Shown piece after piece: positions 8,667-17,362 of a stretch of 64,000 nt of DNA. The stretch comes from Paenibacillus psychroresistens. GTDB taxonomy: Bacteria > Bacillota > Bacilli > Paenibacillales > NBRC-103111. The notes below the pieces were generated by a model. It did not search any database, was not told the origin of the DNA, and was given only the letters and a program-made list of their open reading frames with translations. The DNA lies in the NCBI RefSeq assembly GCF_009728935.1, contig NZ_CP034235.1, forward strand, positions 590,501 to 654,500, read 5' to 3'. Position 1 is the first letter of the stretch. Each line of letters starts with the position of its first letter. The translations under genes were made by a program, and so were the position numbers.

Positions 8667-9539
8667 GTGACTAAAAATAGATTGAATATAGCCCTTTTCC
8701 TCTTGCCTGCAATCCTTTTATTTCTATTGGTCTACGCGGTCTCGCTTGTTATTCTCGTAAGCTCTTCCTTCACAGATTGGAGTCTGGGCACTAAAGCGGC
8801 ATTTAACGGCATAGACAACTATATTAAAATGTTCGCCCATGATGCGGATTTCACCAAGAGCTTGGTAAATACCGTTTTTTGGATTTTTCTGCAATCAACG
8901 GTTCATGTCATTATTGGTGTCGTATTTGCTTTAATCCTGGTTAAGAAAGAATTTTATTGGAAATTTGCGAGAACCGTTTTTATGATACCCAACATAATTT
9001 CTGGAGCTGCGGTAGGTATGCTGTTTCTCTGCATCTTAAACCCGCAATTCGGCGTTGTGAACTCGATTGTTAGATCAGTAGGAAGTAAGGATTTCTCGCA
9101 AAATTGGTTTATGGATTATTCTACAGCCTTTTTCTCGATAACCATGACGTGGCTCCCTTATGCAGCAGTAGTAACCATCCTGATTTTGGCTGAAATTGCG
9201 GCTATTTCAAAGAGTGTATTCGAATCGGCAAAAATCGACGGGGCCAGCGATTTCCAGATAAACATTTATATCGTTATTCCCATGCTGAGGAATATTATTG
9301 GGACCTGCGTTATGCTGGCTGGGATTAACATGGTTCAGCGGCTGGATATTATTATGATGACTACTGGTGGCGGCCCGGGAAATGAAACTATGAATCTGCC
9401 TGTGTATATATATAAAACGGCATTGATCGAGAACAATTTTGGTTACGCCAATACAGTTAGTATTTTTTTGATCGGGCTTGGGATGGTCTTTATACTAAGT
9501 ATCCAGAAGCTGTTTAAAATTGGTGATGCAAATGCTTAA
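8667..9539 (+). CDS. Sugar ABC transporter permease (MalF type)
   Basis: A 290-residue inner-membrane permease with six predicted hydrophobic helices, the first at about 8-30. The cytoplasmic EAA loop is visible as ESAKIDGASDFQINIYIVIP, which contacts the ATPase. I start at the GTG at 8667 because AAAGGGG lies 8 bases upstream; a TTG at 8631 in the same frame sits inside the intercistronic hairpin. The gene pairs with the following permease to form the heterodimeric channel served by the binding protein at 7237. Confidence 0.92.
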   Translation: MTKNRLNIALFLLPAILLFLLVYAVSLVILVSSSFTDWSLGTKAAFNGIDNYIKMFAHDADFTKSLVNTVFWIFLQSTVHVIIGVVFALILVKKEFYWKFARTVFMIPNIISGAAVGMLFLCILNPQFGVVNSIVRSVGSKDFSQNWFMDYSTAFFSITMTWLPYAAVVTILILAEIAAISKSVFESAKIDGASDFQINIYIVIPMLRNIIGTCVMLAGINMVQRLDIIMMTTGGGPGNETMNLPVYIYKTALIENNFGYANTVSIFLIGLGMVFILSIQKLFKIGDANA

Positions 9540-10389
9540 GGGGGAGAAATCGATCGAATTGAAGACTTCTAAGCTAGCACTGTCTCTTCTGAAATATATT
9601 TTCCTAATCATCATCCTTTTACTTTCTATCGGACCATTTCTATGGGTATTGCTCTCTTCCTTCAAATCAAATGCTGAGATTATGACCTCTTCGATCGGAT
9701 TTCCACAGCATTTTAAGTTTTCTAACTATGTTTCAGCCTTCAAAATTGCTCCTATCGCTCAATTCTACCTAAATAGTACGATTGTTGCTATTCTTGGCAC
9801 CTTGTTGAACCTGATCATTCTCGGTATGGCGGCTTATGTCTTGGCAAGATTTCAATTCAAGGGGAAGAAGCTGATCATTTCCGTCTTGTCTTTATCATTG
9901 CTGATCCCAGGAGCGGCACTCTTGCAGCCACTTTATCTGACGGTTAAACATTTGGGGTTGTATGACCAGCTTTATGGCTTAATGCTTGTCTATGCCGGAT
10001 TCGGTTTACCAACGTCACTTTACATCATGTACAGTTATTTTTTAACTATCCCTAAGGAATTGGAGGAATCTGCTTATCTCGACGGAGCCAGTTTTTTGAA
10101 AACATTTACGCGCATTATTCTGCCTCTGTCAAAGCCGGGATTCAGTACAGCTGCTGTGCTGCAGTTTCTATTGTGCTGGAATGAATTTCAGTTTGCTTTA
10201 ACCTTAACCTCAGGCAATAAGAGCAGAACGCTGCCTCTGGCGTTGTATTATTTTAAAAGCCAGTTTGGCAGTGATTATGGCATCATGTTTGCAGCGACAA
10301 TTATTATTATAATTCCGAGTATTATTGTGTATGTCATTTTGCAGGAGCAAGTGGTTTCCGGTCTGGCAGCAGGGGCAGTAAAAGGATGA
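9526..10389 (+). CDS. Sugar ABC transporter permease (MalG type)
   Basis: A permease of about 287 residues with hydrophobic helices from about residue 20 and the EAA loop EESAYLDGASFLKTFTRIIL. The start is ambiguous: TTG 9520, GTG 9523, ATG 9526 and ATG 9532 are all in frame and all overlap the end of the previous gene. There is no clear ribosome site, which indicates translational coupling. It completes the membrane channel of the transporter encoded at 7237-10389. Confidence 0.9.
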   Translation: MQMLKGEKSIELKTSKLALSLLKYIFLIIILLLSIGPFLWVLLSSFKSNAEIMTSSIGFPQHFKFSNYVSAFKIAPIAQFYLNSTIVAILGTLLNLIILGMAAYVLARFQFKGKKLIISVLSLSLLIPGAALLQPLYLTVKHLGLYDQLYGLMLVYAGFGLPTSLYIMYSYFLTIPKELEESAYLDGASFLKTFTRIILPLSKPGFSTAAVLQFLLCWNEFQFALTLTSGNKSRTLPLALYYFKSQFGSDYGIMFAATIIIIIPSIIVYVILQEQVVSGLAAGAVKG

Positions 10390-10448
10390 CAGGAGAAAAA
10401 GGCAATTGTGTAAAAATCACATCTATATTGTAGAGGAGATAGTTCAAA

Positions 10449-13100
10449 ATGAAGAGGTTAAAAAAGCTGATTGTTATTGCAATGCTGTCTTTATTGGTAA
10501 GCTCCTACTCGCAAGTGAAAACGACCGAGGCTGCCGAATCGGGAGGTGTGGATATTACGGCTGTCGCCCTTGGCGATATTTTTGATTACGACGATATTAT
10601 TGGCCCGTCTGAAGGGGATACCTATTCGAGTACTTGGGCTAATAACGATGAAGTGTATACACTTCACGATGACGGGAACGGATTTGAAGGCGGGAGCTTT
10701 GTTAATCATGGGATCAACAAGCTGGATGGAAATCCTGGTGTCTCCACCAAGGATTTCATCGGCAGAGATTTGAATCCCGGAAGCTTGGGCAGCTCGATGC
10801 CGCAGGCTTATAGCAGCTCAATTCTCGACATAGGGGGGACGCTATATTCGGTTCAACGGGGCCAGGGGAGCGATTATACGCAAAGTATCTTCTATTACCC
10901 AAGCATTCTGAAATCGACTGATGGTGGGGTAAACTGGGTCAATCATCTGGGTCAATCTAATCAGAATCCTCCTTTTAATATTGGCAATAGTATGTTTCCC
11001 AGTACGGACAACAAATGGGGATGGCCGTCCTTTATTCAATATGGCAAAGGTGGAAGTGTTCCCACGGCAGATAATGCGAATAATTATGTGTATCTGATTT
11101 CCTATGATACATCCGCAACAGGCGATATGAATCCGTGGAGGGGAGTAGATGGGGATAAGGTGTATCTGGCGCGGATTGCGCGCAGTGCAATCGCGAATCT
11201 GAACAAGAATGATATCGAGTATTATAAGGGCGGCGATGGGATGGTCGGTACGAACTGGACGACGGTTATCGACCAATCTGTACCGATCCTGACGGATTTG
11301 AGCAACAGCCACAACAATAACATCGTGTATAACTATGGACTTAAACGATATGTGATGACAGCCTATTCGGATTATTTTCCAGATACAACTATTGAAACTG
11401 GGAAAGCCCGGTTTCAGTTCTACACGTCCCAATACCCGTGGGGACCATGGACCAAGAATCTGAATTACGGCCTATGGGGAATGACAGCCGCCAACTTCCT
11501 GCTGCCTAACAAATATACGAGCAGTGATGGCAAGAAGATGTGGATGGCGTTCTCTGGTGGATTTAACGGGAATATATGGAGCTACGGCTATTTGTACACA
11601 CCTGTTTATTTATCAACGGGAACTGTCGATGCTTATCAGGCAGAGAGCGCAACATTGAGTGGAGTCAATACAGCAACGACACATCGCGGGTATGAGGGGA
11701 CTGGATTTGTTCAGGGCTTCGATACCGTCGGTGACAAGATAACGTTTACTGTCAACAACGTCAACGGAACGGGTTATCATATCGTTCGTTTACGGTACGC
11801 AAACACGAACAATGGCCAAATGCTCAGCGTCAAAGTGAATGGTAAGAAAGTAAAGCAAATCTACAAATTGTCACAGGCCAAGGACAACTACAAGACGAGC
11901 CAGGATTGGGCGGATTTCAGTGAGATTTACTATTTAAACAACGGCTCCAATACGTTTGAAATTTTTCAGGATACGGGGGACGATGGAGCGGGAGTGAAGA
12001 TCGACTCAATTAATGTGTCACGGGAGCAAACGTATAACGAAGGGGCAAATCTCGCCTGGAATGCGGCTGCCTCGTCAAGCACAACGTACACCGGATATAC
12101 GGCAGCCGCTGTAGTTGATGGCAGCGCTGTTGGTTATCCTTCCAATTCGGCGAACGAATGGGCGAGCAACGGCCAAGGAGCTGGAGCCTGGAGTCAGCTG
12201 ACTTGGGGATCGGCTCAGACGGTTAACAAAATCGTGCTTTATGATCGACCGAATACGAAGGACCAAGTGCTGTCAGGTACATTGACGTTCAGTGACGGGA
12301 CAAGCGTCAATGTAGGCAAGCTGCAAAACGATGGAAGAGCAGGCACGATTCTTACATTTCCGAATAAGAGTGTGACGTGGGTCAAGTTTACAGTTAATTC
12401 AGTGAAGAGCGGTGTGGAGAATATCGGTTTGTCCGAGTTCGAAGTATATAACTTCCCTTTCCCGCCAACGGCTCCTCCGATCGGTTATTGGGCTTTTAAT
12501 GAATCCAGCGGCACTTCGGCGAGCGATTCCTCTGGGTTTACCAAAACAGGGACCGTTTCAGGTGCTGCTTGGCTAGCAGGGCATAACGCAAATGCGCTCA
12601 ATTTCGACGGCACAAATGACTATGTGAGTATTCCGGATGCTTTCGATCCGACCGAAACAACGATATCTGCATGGATTAAGCCTGACGACGTTTCGAACCG
12701 GAGTGTGCTCACAAGAACATCATCCGCTGGTCCGACACAAGAGTGGTCCCATCAAATTCGAATTAATAGCAGCGGCAAATTGGAAGGTTTTGTTGCTGAG
12801 CAGGCAGGTGGAACAAAATTGATCACGGGAACTACGACCTTATCAGTGGGTACATGGTATCATGTTGCGCTCACAATCAAAAACGGCGGGCAGATGAAGC
12901 TGTATGTTAATGGACTGTCTGAGGGAACACCACAAAGCGTGACAACGATGTGGACTGGCGGTGACCGTTACTATATCGGATCAAATGCTGCCGGCAGCTT
13001 CGGATATACCTCAATCAATTGGTTTGACGGTTTGATTGACGAAGTAAAGCTGTTTAACAGCGAGCTCTCGCAATCTGACATTCAAGGTTTGATGAATTAA
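10449..13100 (+). CDS. Secreted multidomain carbohydrate-active protein (propeller-like core, CBM35/6-like, F5/8C-like, LamG)
   Basis: An 883-residue secreted protein with a signal peptide (about 1-29, cleavage near TTEA/AES). Residues about 35-395 form a core with repeated blade-like segments (STWANNDEVYTLHDDG, LKSTDGGVNW, KKMWMAFSGGFNG) related to the protein at 13245-14438; I would place it near DUF4185-type or GH43-like beta-propellers. Residues about 400-525 (YQAESATLSG...) resemble a CBM6/CBM35 module. About 527-665 resemble a discoidin/F5-8C (CBM32-like) module. About 672-882 form a LamG-type jelly roll (LNFDGTNDYVSIP, ISAWIKPD). The ribosome site is AGAGGAG. It follows the transporter genes and probably attacks the polysaccharide whose products they import. 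The reaction is unknown. Confidence 0.75.
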   Translation: MKRLKKLIVIAMLSLLVSSYSQVKTTEAAESGGVDITAVALGDIFDYDDIIGPSEGDTYSSTWANNDEVYTLHDDGNGFEGGSFVNHGINKLDGNPGVSTKDFIGRDLNPGSLGSSMPQAYSSSILDIGGTLYSVQRGQGSDYTQSIFYYPSILKSTDGGVNWVNHLGQSNQNPPFNIGNSMFPSTDNKWGWPSFIQYGKGGSVPTADNANNYVYLISYDTSATGDMNPWRGVDGDKVYLARIARSAIANLNKNDIEYYKGGDGMVGTNWTTVIDQSVPILTDLSNSHNNNIVYNYGLKRYVMTAYSDYFPDTTIETGKARFQFYTSQYPWGPWTKNLNYGLWGMTAANFLLPNKYTSSDGKKMWMAFSGGFNGNIWSYGYLYTPVYLSTGTVDAYQAESATLSGVNTATTHRGYEGTGFVQGFDTVGDKITFTVNNVNGTGYHIVRLRYANTNNGQMLSVKVNGKKVKQIYKLSQAKDNYKTSQDWADFSEIYYLNNGSNTFEIFQDTGDDGAGVKIDSINVSREQTYNEGANLAWNAAASSSTTYTGYTAAAVVDGSAVGYPSNSANEWASNGQGAGAWSQLTWGSAQTVNKIVLYDRPNTKDQVLSGTLTFSDGTSVNVGKLQNDGRAGTILTFPNKSVTWVKFTVNSVKSGVENIGLSEFEVYNFPFPPTAPPIGYWAFNESSGTSASDSSGFTKTGTVSGAAWLAGHNANALNFDGTNDYVSIPDAFDPTETTISAWIKPDDVSNRSVLTRTSSAGPTQEWSHQIRINSSGKLEGFVAEQAGGTKLITGTTTLSVGTWYHVALTIKNGGQMKLYVNGLSEGTPQSVTTMWTGGDRYYIGSNAAGSFGYTSINWFDGLIDEVKLFNSELSQSDIQGLMN

Positions 13101-13113
13101 GGAGTCATAAGAT

Positions 13114-13150
13114 CAGGCGGTCGCATCATGGATGTGACCGCCTGTTTCAT
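13114..13150 (+). terminator. Intrinsic terminator of the sugar/enzyme operon
   Basis: A perfect 9-bp stem CAGGCGGTC / GACCGCCTG with a 13-base loop, followed by TTTCATCTTT. Confidence 0.75.
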
Positions 13151-13203
13151 CTTTAGAGGGCCAAAGTAAGCTGGAAGTTGTTCTGTAAGGCTGAAATGGC
13201 CCC

Positions 13204-13233
13204 AAAAAAAGACCGTCCGGGTTTCAGACGGTT
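13204..13233 (-). terminator. Intrinsic terminator of the 13245-14438 gene
   Basis: On the minus strand a 6-bp stem (ACCGTC / GACGGT) is followed by a run of seven T, immediately after the stop codon at 13245. Confidence 0.75.
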
Positions 13234-13244
13234 CTCTTAAATGA

Positions 13245-14438
13245 TTAACCGAGCAAGCGAATTTCCTGAAGACTCATGGCATATCGCCCGCCAGGTGGGT
13301 TTGTTTGGATGTCTTGCCCATTCCAGCCGACAGCGAAGTTTCCCGCGTAACAGAGCCATAGGGTCAGGCCGTCATCAGATATAAACTTGGAAGGGAGATT
13401 AAGGAAGTAGGCTTGTTCCCCGAAATTCTTCATATAAGTAATGAGCTTCCAGGGACCTGTCAGAGTATCGGCTTCAAGAATATATGAATTCATCTTACCG
13501 CAAGTAATGCCTCCATCGGTAACACACATTATGAATTTGCGAAGCGGAGCATTATAGGTAACTGTTACACAGCCCATATTATTTTGCCATTCCAGAATAG
13601 GCTGGATAAGCATGAAGTCATTTGTCCAGATAGGTGCTCCAGTTGAGTCATGCCCGGCAAAAAATTCATAAAAGCCTGGATCATTCATCGTTTCCAGTGA
13701 AGGAGTTACTCGCAATAAATAAATTTGATCACCGGTAATCCAACTGTTATTGGCAAAACGTGTTGGGTAGAATTTTAAATCGGAACCATGAGCGACTAAA
13801 TATGCTTTGCCATCTGGAGAATGCTCCATGTTACATCCGAAATCGACGAAATGCGGGGAACCAATCCGAACTGGTTGGCCTTTGAGACCATTTTCGCCGA
13901 AAAGTGGAGAAGCGGGCGTATGGGGGCTGTCCACCCATGTCATACCGAAATCATGCGAGGTACGAAAGCCGACAAATGAACCAAGCCAAGGCCAATTGTA
14001 GGTAATATTCTCGTAGTCATGCGTATTCGACGGGCCAAGGCAGTATGTTCCATAGTACCAGATACCATTGTAAACGAGGCTTCCGCAAGGGTATCTGCCT
14101 TTGTATGGAGATGCATCACTAGCCGTTTTTCCCAGGTTTATTACCTTGAGCTCCAGTGGGTTATCCCCTTCAATACGAGCTTGTCCAGTATGGGCGGGTG
14201 AATTTGGAGAAGGCTCACCGCCATCATATGAGTGACAGAATGCGCCGTCGATGGATCCGTCCGTCCAAGGTGAATACATATGACCGTCCGCGGCCCATGA
14301 AGGATACCAAGTATCTGCATTTGTATAGGTTGCATGTCTGCCTGTAAATTCCAATCGACGTAAAGATTCGGAAGGCTCGAAGGGTATCCCATCGGGTGGA
14401 GAGGAATCCCATATAAAAGCTTTAAATGCTGAGACCAT
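13245..14438 (-). CDS. Putative carbohydrate-active enzyme, propeller-like (related to core of 10449 gene)
   Basis: A 397-residue protein without a signal peptide, so probably cytoplasmic. Segments YPSWAADGHMYSPWTDG, SPHFVDFGCNMEHSPDGKAYL and DGLTLWLCYAGNF match the style of the core of the secreted neighbour (STWANNDEVYTLHDDG, KKMWMAFSGGFNG). The two therefore look like a secreted/intracellular pair of one family, presumably glycoside hydrolases or lyases near DUF4185 or GH43-like propellers. The ATG follows AAAGGAG with good spacing. It is convergent with the secreted gene and divergent from an AraC regulator. Function and substrate are inferred only from context. Confidence 0.65.
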   Translation of the reverse strand: MVSAFKAFIWDSSPPDGIPFEPSESLRRLEFTGRHATYTNADTWYPSWAADGHMYSPWTDGSIDGAFCHSYDGGEPSPNSPAHTGQARIEGDNPLELKVINLGKTASDASPYKGRYPCGSLVYNGIWYYGTYCLGPSNTHDYENITYNWPWLGSFVGFRTSHDFGMTWVDSPHTPASPLFGENGLKGQPVRIGSPHFVDFGCNMEHSPDGKAYLVAHGSDLKFYPTRFANNSWITGDQIYLLRVTPSLETMNDPGFYEFFAGHDSTGAPIWTNDFMLIQPILEWQNNMGCVTVTYNAPLRKFIMCVTDGGITCGKMNSYILEADTLTGPWKLITYMKNFGEQAYFLNLPSKFISDDGLTLWLCYAGNFAVGWNGQDIQTNPPGGRYAMSLQEIRLLG

Positions 14439-14581
14439 GAGGGCTCCTTTCGAATGATTAGTATTTTAATCCAAAGAAAGTAATGATTATTACCCCTCAT
14501 TTAGTTATAGAAGATTACGACAGTATTAACAATGCCTACAATTGATCCGAAAATTAACTTGAATTGATAAGGAGAAAAACC

Positions 14582-15394
14582 ATGAGCGAGATAGATAGTG
14601 TGAACTTCGAGGATATTTCAATGGTGCAGGTGGGATCAATCGTGTATCTCCCTCATGCAAATCTGGGACCACGGAATAAACAGGAGTCTCTTCAGCTCAT
14701 CTTTATTCATAGCGGATGGATCGATGTGCAATTGGACGGTGGGCTGGAAAGGCTTTCGGTTGGTCCTGGGAACGTTGTTTTACTAGAGCCTGCCAGAGTG
14801 GAGTATTTCGAGTTTTCCAAAAAGAGCAGCACGTGGCATAGATGGGTGGACATTGGTTTGAACCGGCTCACAATTGAGATGAAAAAAATATTCACCTCAC
14901 TGCCGAAAGTCATTCCTTTATCTGAAGAGATGCAGAGTATCACCGATTTAATGCTTGCTTTTGAACGTAAAGGACTTACATCTTCCCACTCTAGTTTGAG
15001 AGCGCTTGGCTTGGCCAGCTACGAGCTTTTTGTCAAAGAAGCATTCCTATTGCCTGTCGAGATCTACTCTCATCCCGCAATAATGGCAGTTCAAGATTAT
15101 ATCCATCGACATTATGAGACGCAGCTGCGGGTTGCGGAGCTTGCCAGCCATGTGGGGATAAGTCAGGAGCACCTGATTCGTTTATACAAGAAACATACAG
15201 GGTTCACACCTGCAGAGTACATGTGGAAGTATCGCGGGAGCAAGGCCATAGAATTAATTGAGAACACAGGAATGAAGATAAGAGAAGTCTCGGAGCTTTG
15301 CGGTTTTGGTTCCGAGTATCACTTTACGAGATTCATTAGAGAAAGGTACGGGGAAAGCCCGACGTCAATTCGTAAGGCTAAATGGCGAATATAA
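14582..15394 (+). CDS. AraC-family transcriptional regulator
   Basis: A 270-residue one-component regulator: an N-terminal cupin-like sensor domain (about 10-140, with SLQLIFIHSGW and PGNVVLLEPARVEYF) and a C-terminal AraC double helix-turn-helix (about 170-268, ending YHFTRFIRERYGESPTSIR). The start is the ATG at 14582 after AAGGAG; an in-frame TTG at 14564 has no ribosome site. It is divergent from the putative carbohydrate enzyme at 13245-14438 and is the likely regulator of that gene, sensing a sugar. Confidence 0.92.
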   Translation: MSEIDSVNFEDISMVQVGSIVYLPHANLGPRNKQESLQLIFIHSGWIDVQLDGGLERLSVGPGNVVLLEPARVEYFEFSKKSSTWHRWVDIGLNRLTIEMKKIFTSLPKVIPLSEEMQSITDLMLAFERKGLTSSHSSLRALGLASYELFVKEAFLLPVEIYSHPAIMAVQDYIHRHYETQLRVAELASHVGISQEHLIRLYKKHTGFTPAEYMWKYRGSKAIELIENTGMKIREVSELCGFGSEYHFTRFIRERYGESPTSIRKAKWRI

Positions 15395-15521
15395 CGGAGA
15401 TAGCTGGAGAGAAGCGTAAGGTGATAATTGAAACTGAATTGAAGGGAGTTAATCACTCCCTCCAACTCGATATCTTAGAGGATGACATTTCTTTGCTCCA
15501 TTAATTGATGTTATTTTATTC

Positions 15522-15956
15522 TTAATGCATACCGGGGTCGTGATCTTCAGCAGCTTGCTTGATTCGAGTCATAAAATGAGTCCAACCTTTTTGGTGTGAA
15601 GGGACTTCCTCCACAGGTAAGTCATAATGGGTCAAGAGCAATAAGGTTCCATTATCCTTAGGGGTTAGTAGAAACTCAACAGTGCTTGAGCCCGGAGGCA
15701 CTAGCTTTGACTTTTCCCATCCCCATGTCATAACGATTTTCTCGTTTTCGATAATTTCAATATACTCACCCATTGCGATATCGCTGCCATTAAGATCAAT
15801 GCGAAATTTACCACTGTTCTTAGGCTCTAATAGGACATTATTGCCCATCCACCGTATCATTTTCTCAGGGTCAATAAAGAATTTGAATAAAGTTTCGGGA
15901 CGGCATTCGATGAATAGCTCTTTAGTTAGCGTATCTGTACTGTCAATTTTGGTCAT
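15522..15956 (-). CDS. SRPBCC/AHSA1-type START-like protein
   Basis: A 144-residue member of the AHSA1 (activator of Hsp90 ATPase homologue 1-like) branch of the START/Bet v 1 fold. Motifs are FIDPEKMIRWMG near the N-terminus, a GEYIEI strand, and HYDLPVEEVPSHQKGW near the C-terminus. Bacterial members bind small hydrophobic ligands and are usually encoded with an ArsR repressor. Here the gene overlaps the 3' end of the ArsR gene by 14 bases and is translationally coupled to it. Ligand unknown. Confidence 0.88.
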   Translation of the reverse strand: MTKIDSTDTLTKELFIECRPETLFKFFIDPEKMIRWMGNNVLLEPKNSGKFRIDLNGSDIAMGEYIEIIENEKIVMTWGWEKSKLVPPGSSTVEFLLTPKDNGTLLLLTHYDLPVEEVPSHQKGWTHFMTRIKQAAEDHDPGMH

Positions 15957-16263
15957 GGTTTTTCCTCTCTTCCTCTTCAGCTGCTTCTTTTAAGCGGGAT
16001 AAGCTATCATCCCAAAAACGATCGACATATTGCTTCAATTCTAGAAGACCTTCCCTTCTCATTTGATAATACCGCTTGGTTCCGTCTCTCCGAACTACGA
16101 CAAGTCCAGATTCCTCAAGAACCTTGAGGTGCTGCGATATTGCAGGAGCTGAAATATCAAAATGTGAGGCGATTGCACTTGAGGTAAGTTCTCCGTTGCT
16201 AACGAGATATAAGATATCTCTGCGTCTGGGCTCGGTTAGAGCGTGGAAGGTTTTTTCTATCAT
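15943..16263 (-). CDS. ArsR-family transcriptional repressor
   Basis: A 106-residue winged-helix regulator. FHALTEPRRRDILYLV opens the domain, SSAIASHFDISAPAISQHLKVL is the recognition helix-turn-helix, and GTKRYYQM forms the wing. No metal-binding CVC motif is present, so it belongs to the metal-independent AHSA1-associated (SdpR/YdfF-like) group. The ATG at 16263 has no ribosome site upstream. A perfect TTGACA-17-TACATT promoter ends only 6 bases before it, so the transcript should be leaderless. An 18-bp palindrome in the promoter is the probable autoregulatory operator. Confidence 0.92.
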   Translation of the reverse strand: MIEKTFHALTEPRRRDILYLVSNGELTSSAIASHFDISAPAISQHLKVLEESGLVVVRRDGTKRYYQMRREGLLELKQYVDRFWDDSLSRLKEAAEEEERKNHDQN

Positions 16264-16269
16264 AATACT

Positions 16270-16298
16270 AATGTAGCAGACACTTAATTAAGTGTCAA
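16270..16298 (-). promoter_or_regulatory. Leaderless arsR promoter with palindromic operator
   Basis: On the minus strand TTGACA (16298-16293) and TACATT (16275-16270) are 17 bases apart, and the ATG begins 6 bases after the -10. The perfect 18-bp palindrome GACACTTAATTAAGTGTC (16279-16296) overlaps the -35 and most of the spacer, so a bound repressor would block RNA polymerase. Everything fits in the 36 bases between the ArsR start and the preceding stop codon. Confidence 0.75.
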
Positions 16299-16299
16299 C

Positions 16300-17226
16300 T
16301 TAAATAAAACTGACTGTGGGTTCGAGTATGGTTAATGTGTTGTTAATCGTATTCAGATTAACCCTTGCTCCGATTGGGATTGCCGCTTTATATAATCCGT
16401 GTGCAGTAGTGAGGTTGGTCATAAGCGGTTTGCCAAGTGGCACAACAAATTCGTTAATTAAGTCCTCATAGGATTTACCGTAAGCATCCAGACAGCCTGT
16501 ACATTCACCCATAATAATGCCGAGACAATCCGCGAATTTCCCGCTCAGCTTCAAGTGATTCATGTATCGGTAAACCTTATTAATAGGTTCATGGGTTTCC
16601 TCTAACAGCAATATTGTACCTCGGGTATCAATTTCATAAGGAGTTCCTAAAGTATCCACAAACGAAGTTAGATTGCCGCCAACAATGGGGCCAGTTACAT
16701 TTCCAGGCACTTTGCTGACTTGGGGAATGCCTGGTGGATTTTGAATTTGCCGCTGCAAAGTAACTAAGGAAGTGGCTAAATAAAATTGATTTATATTATA
16801 GGGGGGAGTTTCTGGTTTGAAATCAATCAGCAGGAGACTTTGAAAAGTGATTAGATTAGCATATTGGTACAAAACATTCAGCAATACGGTTATATCACTA
16901 TAACCGGTAATGATTTTCGGATTTCGTTGAATCGAGTTATAATCAAGGTAAGGAAGTATTCCGGCAACACCAACTCCACCTCGAGTAGGCAGAATCATTT
17001 TCACCTGAGGATTCTCAAACATGTTCATCAAATCAGCAGCTCTTTGTTGATCAGTTCCAGCAAGGAATCCATCCTCTGAGTAGACATTTTGGCCAAGCAA
17101 AACGTTAAATCCCATACCTCTTAGAGTGTTTAAGCGAGCATTAATAACGTCTATTGCTAAGGGGCTACCAAGCGTTACAATACCGATTGTATCGCCTCTT
17201 TGTAATATTGGGGGAGGAATTGCCAT
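16300..17226 (-). CDS. S66-family peptidase (LD-carboxypeptidase / MccF-like)
   Basis: A 308-residue cytoplasmic serine peptidase of family S66, which trims the terminal D-residue from peptidoglycan tetrapeptides or cleaves microcin-C-like compounds. The nucleophile Ser110 is in GYSDIT. The Glu is in the LLLEE block (209/210) and the His is His276 in TAHG. The N-terminal GDTIGIVTLGSP and ILPTRGGVGVAGILPYLD match the family. The usual HGP segment after the nucleophile helix reads TFQS here, which is atypical and may shift specificity. It lies just upstream of arsR on the same strand with a 36-base gap that holds the arsR promoter. Confidence 0.88.
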   Translation of the reverse strand: MAIPPPILQRGDTIGIVTLGSPLAIDVINARLNTLRGMGFNVLLGQNVYSEDGFLAGTDQQRAADLMNMFENPQVKMILPTRGGVGVAGILPYLDYNSIQRNPKIITGYSDITVLLNVLYQYANLITFQSLLLIDFKPETPPYNINQFYLATSLVTLQRQIQNPPGIPQVSKVPGNVTGPIVGGNLTSFVDTLGTPYEIDTRGTILLLEETHEPINKVYRYMNHLKLSGKFADCLGIIMGECTGCLDAYGKSYEDLINEFVVPLGKPLMTNLTTAHGLYKAAIPIGARVNLNTINNTLTILEPTVSFI

Positions 17227-17362
17227 TAAAGCACCATCCTAGCGAACGCAAATGTCATTCTAAATTCTATTAATAATATGAAGGGTTTAGGTTTCCCATA
17301 ACGAATATTTTGATGAATAGGCTCATTTATTTGGATATGACAAAATTATGGAGGTTTAGAAA

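Noticed and set aside
10842..11432. 196-codon minus-strand ORF inside the secreted enzyme gene
   Set aside because: It is a shadow of the plus-strand gene, whose domains are clear; no ribosome site.
15444..15460. GGGAGT / ACTCCC hairpin after the AraC gene
   Set aside because: Short stem without a T run on either strand, so not called a terminator.
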